A stretch of DNA of 64,000 nt from Atriophallophorus winterbourni (taxonomy: Eukaryota > Platyhelminthes > Trematoda > Plagiorchiida > Microphallidae): positions 33,221 to 97,220 of the forward strand of contig JACCGJ010010811.1 of the NCBI GenBank assembly GCA_013407085.1, given 5' to 3'. The stretch's first letter is position 1. Each line of letters starts with the position of its first letter. Below the pieces are notes generated by a model. The model saw nothing but the letters and a program-made list of their open reading frames with translations, had not been told where the DNA came from and did not search any database. Shown here in pieces: positions 1 through 9,700 of this stretch. The position numbers were made by a program, and so were the translations under genes.

Positions 1-364
1 CCAACAGGTTGGTAGCTTTCGCTATCACGCTTTCTTGTGAATTGCTCCTGAAATTGATATCACAATTATCCTAAAATACTACAGGACACTCCATCCACAA
101 TGGGTTCTTTAGACGGTACACTAGGTCGCGAGGAAATATCTGCAAACTGGCAAGTAAGCGCTCTGAGCACCGATGAATATCGACTCTGATGTGAAACGAT
201 GTTGTATACAATTTAAGCAGTCATGGTGAAATAGCTTTCGTGTTTTTTTGACTGATGAGATTAGCTGGCAGCTTTCGCTAGAAAACCTGATTTCCGAATT
301 CTGTGGGATAGTGCGGTGTCTGTAATAATGAACATGACCACACTGGTGCGTTGACGCTGATGAA

Positions 365-476
365 ATGTATGTATGTAAGTAAGTAAGTATGTATGTATGT
401 ATGTATGTATGTATGTATGTATGTATGTATGTATGTATGTATGTATGTATGTATGTATGTATGTATGCATGTATGT
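365..476. repeat. (ATGT)n microsatellite with a short TAAG run
   Basis: About 110 bp of near-perfect TATG repeat, interrupted near its start by three TAAG units. Open frames through it are translation artefacts of the repeat (Tyr-Ile-His-Thr or Met-Tyr-Val-Cys polymers). It lies just upstream of a LINE 3' end and may be the 3' tail of a now unrecognisable retroelement copy. Confidence 0.95.
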
Positions 477-479
477 TAG

Positions 480-1003
480 TATGATGACGTCAGGATGGCA
501 GTCCTCGGCGATCGCTCTGTGCCACTCTCCGATCATATATCCATGTGCCAGCTGAGATGGCTGGGGCAGGTTCTCCGTATGGATGAGCGACGCCTTCCTC
601 GCCTAGCTCTTTTTGCTCTCGCTGGACCTGATTGGAAGCGTCGCCGTGGCGGACAAAGGAATACCTGGCGGAAGACCCTCAAGCGTCTAACAGCCCCACT
701 AGCCATCGTGGGAACATCGCGCTTACCCGGGTGGGGTCCGAGGGACCGTGAAGATATGTGGCTGATAACACTCAGTATGATGGCAAAAGAAAGGAACCAG
801 TGGCGAGAATCCTGTCGTGCTTGTGTTCCCGTTTATCAATGACCCTCCCCCTCCCTTATTCAAAAAAGACAAAAAAAGATCAAAAACGGCATGTGTAAAC
901 AGACAGACAAAAAATCCCCCCTCTTCTTTCTTTCATCATGTACCTTCTTCATGGTATACTTGTTGGCACATCGTCTGTAAAGACTTGTGTGATAATAATA
1001 ATA
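480..1003 (+). mobile_element. RTE-type LINE, 3' end (5'-truncated)
   Basis: The frame at 495-842 encodes the C-terminal tail of a non-LTR retrotransposon polyprotein: a QLRWLGQVLRMDERRLPR motif, a basic GG-containing linker, then SRLPGWGPRDRE and a final Trp/Arg-rich NQWRESC block. RWxGHVxRM followed by this basic tail is typical of the region after the RT in RTE-type LINEs. The endonuclease and RT are absent, so this is a dead 5'-truncated copy. A 3' UTR of about 160 bp follows and runs directly into an (ATGT)n tail, the usual short-repeat tail of RTE elements. Clade assignment is from motif memory only. Confidence 0.7.
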
Positions 1004-1070
1004 ATGTATGTATGTATGTATGTATGTATGTATGTATGTATGTATGTATGTATGTATGAATGTATGTATG
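1004..1070 (+). repeat. (ATGT)n tail of the preceding LINE
   Basis: About 65 bp of ATGT repeat immediately after the LINE 3' UTR, with one GAATG interruption near its end. It also abuts the tail end of the first family A repeat copy, so it may be shared by two retro-insertions in opposite orientation. Confidence 0.9.
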
Positions 1071-1262
1071 AAAGCAAAAGCCTGATGGAGCCAAAGTTCC
1101 GCACAGTTAGAGACTGTACGTGGGCTATGATACTGACAGGTTGCCTATGCCTAGACAGATATGAGAAAGGAAACAGAGAATAGAGATGGTAGTGAGACTC
1201 CAGCGTGTTTCAGCATGCAGCTCACTACCAGTGCTTAATCAATTTAGCACGGTGTTAGCCGC
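1071..1262 (-). repeat. dispersed repeat family A, copy 1
   Basis: On the minus strand this reads through CTCACTACC, the conserved CTGTCTAGGC and AACCTGTCAG blocks and CTTTGGCTCCATCAGGC into a CATA-type tail. The same blocks recur at 3038-3225, 62566-62730 and 63612-63725. All copies end at a CATA/TATG tract, as expected for a retroposed SINE or a LINE 3' end. Copies 1 and 2 face each other and share an extra 70 bp at their inner ends, including a GGTAGTGAG...CTCACTACC inverted pair. I do not recognise the family by name. Confidence 0.75.
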
Positions 1263-1975
1263 ATAGCACATAAGTACTGCATGATTGCACATCCGTGCGG
1301 GAGATATGAATGCCGGACTGGGTCTCTTAGATATATTTGAATCACAATTAGGTGACATGTTTGGTCTTGAAGGCACACGCACAAATACTGGTGAATGGTT
1401 CATATAATTCTGTGTACAATCTCGATTATTCATTAGCAGTACCTCCATTCGCCATAAAAGATGTCAATGTGCCACATGGCGCACACCGGATGGAAGCTAA
1501 CCTTCGGTCAAATCGGCAATATCTCCATAAGTGCTCGCTGTATATGTTGCATTGAGGACTGACGCTCCTTTTAGAATACCTGCATAGATGTAGATCATGC
1601 TCTCGTGCGATGTAGGTTGTCATTAAAGTTATCTGATACGAAGCCTTCTGGTGGGAAACACATTGCGGTCAAAACATTTTCTCAGCCTGCAGTCCAAGAA
1701 ATTTATAGGACCACTTGATCTGTGGGCAACTGCCGATGAAAGATGGAACAAGATAGCAGGGATTATGCGGGTCGCCACAATATCAACCTGTGGGACTAAA
1801 CAACCAACCCTAAAGTTCCGACTGGATTTCACAGCGCTCTATAGAAACTCTTCGCCAGCGAAGGTAAATAAGTTATGGTACTGGACACAATACATAGCGT
1901 AGACGCATAAGAAATTAACTCGAACGGAGCTTAAGATTAGACAAAGAAAATCGATAGCTAAATAAGGTCGAGCGT
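1263..1975. other. no gene recognised
   Basis: Short open frames are present on both strands but none shows a recognisable motif, and no splice-compatible tomosyn exon was found here. Probably old repeat or intronic sequence of the minus-strand tomosyn gene, whose fourth intron after exon 5 must extend into or past this stretch. Confidence 0.5.
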
Positions 1976-2600
1976 ACTAAATGCTTTACTGTACGACGCT
2001 GAAACTTGGACCACCCACGCAAGACAGGAACGGAAGCTGAATGCTTTCCATCTACGAAGCATCCGTCGTATCTTGAACATATCGTGGATGGACAGAGTGA
2101 TTAACGCTGAAGTGCTTTCAAAAGCTGGTCTACAGAGCATGTTTACCCTATTGCGTCAGCGCCGCCTGCGGTGGCTTGGTCATGTCTATAGAATGGAAAA
2201 TGGTGGTATTCCGAAAGATCTACTCTATGGTAAGTTGCAATTAGGAAGTCGACCATTGGGCAGAACGCACTTGCGGTACAAAGACGTTTGCAAGAGATAT
2301 GAAAGCTCTTGTCATTGACCCCGCGAGCTGGGAAGAACTTGCTCTTGACCGCTCACATTGGAGGCATTGTGTAAAGCGTCGTCTGCAAGCTGGGGAGGAG
2401 CGATACAGCTCTTGGCTGCTGAACGCAAATCACGCCGCCGGCGCGTAACTGACGCCCTACAACGGAGTTTTGACTATCGTTGCAAGCGCTGCGGGAGAGA
2501 TTGTTCCTCTTGAATCGGACTGTCTAGTCATTCAAAAAGCTGTAAAACATGAAAACATACGATTGTGATGTACATCTTTGGTCGACATCGACCGAGGGAG
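1976..2600 (+). mobile_element. RTE-type LINE, 3' end with C2HC finger (decayed)
   Basis: Conceptual translation from about 1976 gives the end of an RT polyprotein: LLYDAETWTTHARQERKL, then RRLRWLGHVYRMENGGIPK and HLRYKDVCKR. A one-base shift near 2290-2300 moves the frame, after which DMKALVIDPASWEELA and WRHCVKRRLQ continue. A second shift follows, then a zinc-finger remnant CKRCGRDCSS with His and Cys downstream, interrupted by a TGA. The order matches the C-terminus of LINEs in which a C2HC or C2H2 finger ends the ORF. Upstream EN and RT are missing. A related minus-strand remnant lies at 61255-61461. Confidence 0.7.
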
Positions 2601-2695
2601 GCCACCAACAGACAGAGTTTGAACCACGGACCTCGTGAGTAAAGCATGCATGTTCTAACCCTTATAAATCCGCGGCTCAACATGAAAAGATATAT
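2585..2695 (-). repeat. tRNA-like SINE fragment (tentative)
   Basis: Read on the minus strand, GGGTTAGAACATGC is followed by CACGAGGTCCGTGG and GGTTCAAACTC. The last matches a pol III B box (GGTTCRANNCY), and the spacing from the GGTTAG block resembles the A-box-to-B-box distance of tRNA-derived SINEs. The arms do not fold into a clean cloverleaf, so it is not called a tRNA gene. It directly follows the LINE 3' end above and could instead be part of that element's 3' UTR. Confidence 0.35.
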
Positions 2696-2699
2696 TGCG

Positions 2700-3037
2700 G
2701 AGACTACGAATTTGCCAATACGATTTGATTGAAATAACTTTTTGAATAGAACGTTAGTCATGATGAAATCACAAGGCTGGTTCAAGAAAAAGTGCTGAAA
2801 AGTCAAACTGCAGTCAGACTGTTAGGTTGCAAAGGATTAAACTGATATGAGGGAAAAGTGAAGTGACACGTGGCCGCAAGCTTGTTTCCACATACAACTC
2901 AGGACGGGTGATAAATCAGTGCAGAAAGATGTTGCCTGCTCGCTAATTTGTTGAATTTAGTACCCTGATAACGACTCTACATTTTATTATGTTGATAAAT
3001 GTTTGGAACGTCCTTTCAAAGACACCATAGAAGGTTA
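2700..3037. other. no gene recognised
   Basis: AT-rich sequence without a recognisable coding motif, exon or repeat. It lies between the tRNA-like fragment and family A copy 2. Confidence 0.5.
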
Positions 3038-3225
3038 ACATCGTGCTAAATTGATTGGCCGACGGTAGTGAGCTGCATGCTGAAACACGCTGGAGTCTCA
3101 CTACCATTTCTATTTTCTTTTGTCATATCTGTCTAAGCCAGGGCAACCTGACAGTACTTTAGCTCACGTGCAGTCACTGACTGTGCGGCACTTTGCCTGG
3201 ATCAGGCTTGTGCTTTCATGCCATG
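3038..3225 (+). repeat. dispersed repeat family A, copy 2
   Basis: Inverted counterpart of the copy at 1071-1262. Its inner end (AATTGATT, then GGTAGTGAG to CTCACTACC) is the reverse complement of the inner end of copy 1. It continues through CATATCTGTCTAAG, GGGCAACCTGACAG, GACTGTGCGGCACTTTGCC and GGATCAGGCTTGTGCTTTCAT into a degenerate CATGCCATGCCATACC tail. Confidence 0.75.
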
Positions 3226-3598
3226 CCATACCCACTCATGAAACACTAACAAGCTAGGTATACAAGACTGGGAAACTGTGGTTTTAAAACAGCACTGCTT
3301 GTGGTGGCAAAACCACTCAGAAATGCTGCTAGATAAAATTATTTCAATTGTTTACATGGTTTTATCGTCTGTGCGTTGCAAGTGCGCTACACGAACCTTA
3401 AACTCTGTTATATTGTAGATGTTTCACTCGGCAGATACCCAACAGTTAGTTGAAATCAAACGTTTGCAAAGGAGAAGAGATAAACATCGTTAATAGGGTG
3501 AAGTTCTTATACGTATTATTTCAGTTCGATGACTTTACAAGCGGTTTTTACTTTAAAAAAAGTACTTAAAACGTAATATTTATACAAAGTTTACTCAC

Positions 3599-3733
3599 AC
3601 ATCAATAGCTTTATTCCAGTTGATCGTGTATCCAGAGGTTGTGAATTGTTGTACATTGACCACATGCACGTTGCCTTTGTCCGTTCCAAGATAAAGCCAC
3701 TGACTACGTATAGGAACATGCCCGCAGGTCAGG
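3599..3733 (-). CDS. STXBP5: tomosyn exon 5 (last exon found in the window)
   Basis: After TTATAACAG it codes LTCGHVPIRSQWLYLGTDKG then NVHVVNVQQF and GYTINWNKAID. The donor is taken as GTGAGT at 3598, giving phase 2; a GTGTGA two bases earlier is a weaker alternative. No continuation exon was found between 1 and 3592, so the rest of the gene lies beyond the window edge or its next exon is too diverged to see. Confidence 0.88.
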
Positions 3734-6700
3734 CTGTTATAAATAATAAGGATCCGATAAAAAAGAGGAAGCATAGAAAGTGCATTGATGCTGTTGGTAC
3801 ATGTTTAACAATCAGTTAAAGCTTCACACACGCAATATGAAATAAATGACAAACCGTACAATAACTTCAATTCACACCGAAATACAGCTGAAATATTCCG
3901 AGGCATTTAAAATTGATAAATCCTACTAAAGAAACTTCCTAATCAGACGTGACTTTTGAATTGGTACCATTAGTCATGTATTTAGAATTGTTGTAAAATG
4001 CATACAGAGGAAGAATCCCGTAAGTTGAGAAGATAAGCTACATTACTTTACATTTGAATTCAGGATCTACATATGAATAGTATATGAATTTCGAAAAGCA
4101 GTTCTGAAGTGTATTGCTGGTTTCGTGATTGTTGTCACTAATTATGTATGTGTTTCGGCGACCTGATATTCAAGCTTCATCCTAAATTTGTACTAAATCC
4201 AATTATTCGCAAACATATGCTGTTACAATCTTAGCACTAATTTGAAGGTAAACGACAAAGCTGTATGAGAAGGTTGGTATAAGGATAGCCTGATTCTCAC
4301 TTACTGATCTCGTTTGAATTGAAGCGAGTGAACCAGCTCTGGACGCTTTTGGCGAATATTCCATAAATGCACGACGTCGTCTTGACATATCGAAATTAGG
4401 CCACCCTGGTAAATAAATGAAAGGAATTCGTGACCATTATATTTGGAAAACAACTGAAAGGATAAATTTGAATAATATATATATATATAATATATATTCG
4501 CATTTTCAAATCCACTTGACTGGACTAGTACTACTATATGGCCTATCTTGGTCTCTTCAAACTATGATTAAATCACGGAAATTATTCAAATTTATCCGCT
4601 GTCATACGTAGTAGTAATCTAGTCTAATCAGAACATACCAGCTAGTAATTTTGCCTTTATTGCAAACAGTGTGGAAACTCCGAGGTAGTTTTTAGGGAAT
4701 GTTAGTTTTGGAAGTTATTATTAGGGTCACGCTCTTTGAGCGCGTAACATACATCGTGTCATCAGAAACACAGCATTGTAGACATTTATGAAGTTGAACA
4801 TATAAAAAACCTTTAATTGTTCTTGCAAAATATTTCCCTAGCATCCAACCTTAATTTTTTTAAAAGGATCGCGAAAAATCTAACATAAAAGGCAAAACAA
4901 TTTGGTAGGAAAATGTACATATAGTTCCACCGAGATGGAATTGACCGTAAATTTTAACATAAAGTTGCTTAGGACAAAAACATGTCGACAAAAATATAAC
5001 GAAGAATCTCTGATAAGAAGACAATCTAAATATGCATTAATCAGATCTTTGATGATGTTTGACGTTTAACATTACGGTGCAGTTGGTAAACACTCTCCAT
5101 TCGGGTATTATTGATGAGTCGATCTCATTGAGATAATTGCTAGTTTAAGATTGCTGTCAGAATGTCTCCACAAAATACAAAGCGTAGAATGAGTATTATA
5201 TAAAGTTTGATTTGCACAAACAGCGCAGATTAAAAGTACATCAAATTGATGTAAAATACAAGAGAAGTTGAAGCGGGAAACATATTCAGACACAACTCTA
5301 AGAGATTGCACATGTAATTTGTAGAATACATCCTGAGAACTTTAGCGAGTATAGCACTAAAATGGTGAGTCCAAGTCGGTTTGTCAGATATCGTGAGCCC
5401 TGGATACTTGATACATGTCAATAAAGTAAGGTCTGTTCTTTTAAGTTCAGATAGAGGAAGGTTACTGCAAAATGCGTCTCTTTGTTTACCAAGTAAACGA
5501 GCAAATACAAGCTCCAAGAATTTTCAGAATTCGAAGGTTAACAATTTTTACTAAGCAGTTTATTACTTCGCCGAAAGCTGCTGTTAGCCGATTCAAAAAG
5601 GCGTTTTCAAGTACAGCACATCGAACATGTATGTAATTAGCGCATCTTTTTTATTATTCATTCGCACAAATCTTAAATCAGGAACAAAACCAGAAGGATA
5701 AGTTGTCTTAGCAGAAACACAGGCTATCACCACTGCCGATTTGTTGGGTAAAGTCGTATATAAATTCAAATCAGGTTGCAACTATTTTAAGAATCGCAAA
5801 TAAAAAGCTACGGCGAAATCTGGACAGGCGTCAAGGTTGGCTGTAAAAAGTATTTTGCTGATGTAGGGACAGGTGCGATTCGCACTCTCGCGAGGTTGAT
5901 TGCATTTTACTTGCAGACGTATTAGGGCACAATTTGCATGACGTGATAAGCATATCGACAATCAGCGACGTATAAGTTATGTATCTATTGTTAGCTTCTG
6001 AACCAGGCAAAATTATGATTTGCCACATCCCGATTGGCGTACATTTCGTGGTCGCCAAACCGTCACGCGGCATAGGCAGTTAAAAACCCTTACGAGTAGC
6101 CTTTCCAAATTCGGCGCAGCACGTCTTCCAGGCTGGCCTCCCCGCCATCTGATACCGCAACGGCTAGTTACACTTCAGAGTATGTCCCGGAACCGTGTTC
6201 AAATGCTGTCTTTCAATGAGCATCTTTTTGGAGTGTTTGCTAAACTTTATATGTTGTCAAGCGAAGCGACGAGAAAAGCTTGTTATGATATCTGACAGTG
6301 AAGGCCGTAAGGAAGCTGTCATGCTGATGTCGCTCTACTCGTTCACGAAACTTGTTTGAATGCATGTTCTATTCGAGGTGTAAGAACCTCATTTTAGTTT
6401 GTTTGTGCTTGCTGTTCTATAGAATTTGTAGCTATTTAAGTCCCACACTTCCCCATCTTTTAGGTTTTTAATTTTTCATGGTTGTGTGGCAGTTAAGCAT
6501 TCGGTACATGCTACTGGTGTAATGCTGTCTGTGATGATGATGATCTGCCACAGCAACCCCTAAAATATATATAACTCAACATATCTATTGTCATGATATC
6601 CGGATGAAGGCTCATTATATTAGAACCGTTATCTGGTCAAACATACTCACGCATTAGTTTAGTACATATGATGCTTCTTCTGTCACTTTCTATATCTTAA

Positions 6701-9700
6701 GAGCACTTTTGACGTCTCTTTACGTCTGCTGCTAAATTATAATAACACTGTATATACCACCCAGTCTTCTTTTTTCCCAGATAGCACAGATTGTTTATGG
6801 AAGCCTAGGTTAACGGTTAACTGTTTTTTAACATACCCAGAAATGATATGCTTAATACATGTCCGTGTCTCTTCGTAATTAGAAAATACACGCAACATGG
6901 AAATTAATGAGTTTTGCAGCTAGTTTTATTACCATTTCACACCATCAGCACCAAGAGACAGCATTACACCGGTAAGATTTACCGAATGTTCAACTGACAT
7001 ACAACCATGAAAAGGTAAAATTCTAAAAGATGGAGAAGAATGAAACTTAAATAATTACGGATGAAGTGTCTACATGTTAGGAGGGTCACCTCCAAACGAA
7101 TTATACTTATCATTGTGTTTACTTTACACTAACAATTCTTCTCCCTATTTTAGCCTACCCTTCAATTGGACTGTGGTGCTCTTTGTCCCACCTTGTATCA
7201 ATAGAACTTTCATCCAGAACCTCTCTGCTCAATTGTCTGTTTGAGATACAGTTTAATCCTAGAACTCGGGATTATAACATTGGCGACGGGATTTTACAAC
7301 GAATCCAATCATGTCATTTTCATCAGAGGATTTGAAAGCGATTCTTGATCATCAACACAAACAATTCGAACAAACACAAATGCGTTTGATTCAATCGCTA
7401 ACACAATGTCTCAACCTTCAGTCTTCAACTCTGTCCCAGAGTTCCAATTCACCAGCATTTATGGAATCGACTGCTTCTATAATTTCAGAATTCAATTACG
7501 ATCCTGCATCCGGTCTTACTTTCGATTCATGGTACAACCGATGGAAAGATACATTTCTGAATGAATTTTCCTGTCAAGATGATGCGTGGAAATCCCGCCT
7601 TCTTGTTCGCAAACTTGGAACTATCGAGCACGATCGTTTCACAAATTTCATTCTGCCCAAACAACCGAAAGATCTCTGTTTTTCTGTTGTAGAGCAATTA
7701 CGGGAAATTTCGGAGATCAATCCTCCTTATTTAACACCCGTTACAATTGTTTGAAGCTATCGAAACGAGATGGTGATGATTACGTTACGTTTGCCGGCAT
7801 CGTTAATCGTGAGTGCGAAAAATTCCAGCTACAGACCCTTACGAAAGATCAATTTAAATGTCTTATTTTCATCGCTGGTCTCCAGTCACCACAAGAAGCC
7901 GACATACGTACTAGATTACTTTCTAAACTCGAACACGAGAAAGAAGTAACTGTGCGTTCACTCACCACTGAATGCCAAAGACTGATTAACCTCAAACACG
8001 ACACAGCTCTCATCCAGCGGACATCGCTGCCGACTTCATCTGTCACCGTACATGCCTTAGCAAAAGAGACAGTAACATCTGTCAAAAAGCCCCCTACGGC
8101 ATGTTGGTCATGCGGAGATTGGCACTTTGCACGTTTTTGTCCATTTAAAAAGCATCAATGTCATCAGTGCCACAGACGCGGACACAAGGAAGGGTTTTGT
8201 CACTCCATGTTAAAAGGCAATCACAATCCATCAAAGAGCACCCCAAAAGCCGTCCGTCACAAGCAGTACCCTCATAAAAAAACTGCTTTCTAATTTCGTA
8301 TTCGCAACGTACAACGGAGAATTTCAATCTCGAAGTAAATACGTAATTGTTTCAATTATTACCGTTCCGATCCGCCTCCAGCTGGACACAGCCTCGGATA
8401 TCACGTTGATCTCACGTAACACATGGGAATTAATTGGAAAACCTCATATTCTACCCACCAGTCACGTGGCCCAGAGTGCATCAGGCAATACGTTAAATCT
8501 AACCGGAGAATTGATTTGTAAAGTCACTTTTAACAACCAACAGCTTTCTGGTAAATGCTATTTAACGGACCGTGCAAACCTGAATTTACTCGGACTGGAC
8601 TGGATTACTAAACTTCAACTCATGGATGTACCTTTAAGTTCCACCTGTGAGGCTATCCAATCGCACATAACATCCGATTTACGTAATCAATTTACTGAAA
8701 ACTTGAAAACGAAGTTTTCTGACGTCTTCCAAGACGGCCTGGGTTGTTGTACAAAACTGAAAGCTAGCCTCAAGCTTCGACCTGGTGTCACACCAGTACT
8801 CCGACCAAAAACCGAGTTATTTTCATGGCCCACACCAGAATCACCATGGTCCAGGGTTCATATTGATTTTGCTGGTCCGATTAACAATCAAAATTATTTG
8901 ATCCTAGTCGACGCATTCAGCAAATGGCCCGAAGTGTTTCACATGGTTCGAGTCACTTCAAGTGCAACGATTACTAAACTGCAGCAGGTATTCAGCCGAT
9001 TTGGTGTCCCAGATACTCTTGTTTCCGACAACGGAACAGCTTTCACTTCGGCGGAGTTTGCATCATTCTGTCAACAAAACAGTATTGAGCATAAACGCAC
9101 GCCTCCGTTTCACCCACAATCCAACGGACAAGTAGAAAGATTTGTGGATACATTCAAGAGAGCACTCTTGAAACTCAGAGGGGAAGGAACCACGTCAGAC
9201 ATCATTGAAAGGTTCTTGCTCAGTTACCGAGCCACGCCGAATCCCAATGTACCTAACAGTGTATCCCCGGCAGAGGCACTCATGAATCGAAAGATTCGAT
9301 TACCATTGGACATCATCCGTCCATCGTTTTCTAATGAGATGCCTAGAAACCGACGCATGGAAAACCAGTTCAACCATCACCATGGAGCCGTCAGTCGGTT
9401 CTATAAGCCAGGTGCATCCGTACTGGCAAAAGACTATCGAAGTGGTGGTGAAACATGGACACACGGACAAATTGTTCGCCGCGTGGGACACGTGATCTAT
9501 GAAGTTGATGTACAATCTTCCATCTGGATCCGTCATGCAAATCAGCTGCGCCCATCTTCTTTACCCGAGATTGTAAACCACGATCCTGGTATTCCACTGG
9601 ACATCTTGCTAGACACATTTGAACTACCTGAGAGGTTGACCATATCCTCGCCAGAAAAGCGAGATGTTCAAACTAACTGTACACCAAGAAGATGGACCGA

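Noticed and set aside
252..290. CTGATGAG followed by GAAA, a possible hammerhead ribozyme core
   Set aside because: The sequence between the two boxes gives only a 4-bp stem with unpaired bases beside CTGATGA, and no stem I/III partners with a cleavage triplet could be found.
261..536. Open frame of repeated Tyr-Ile-His-Thr
   Set aside because: Translation of the (TATG)n microsatellite on the minus strand; not a gene. The Met-Tyr-Val-Cys frames at 817-1183 are the same artefact.
1300..1910. Several 60-80 codon frames on both strands
   Set aside because: No family motif, no splice structure, and overlapping frames of similar length on both strands, as expected by chance.
2585..2695. Functional tRNA gene on the minus strand
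   Set aside because: A B-box match is present but the acceptor, D and T arms do not pair; kept only as a tentative SINE fragment.
4203..4388. 61-codon minus-strand frame starting MSRRRRAFMEYS
   Set aside because: Shadow of tomosyn exon 4: the real coding frame at the same place reads DDVVHLWNIRQKRPELVHSL.
9300..9618. Minus-strand frames of 75-78 codons
   Set aside because: Antisense shadows of the Gypsy integrase C-terminus.
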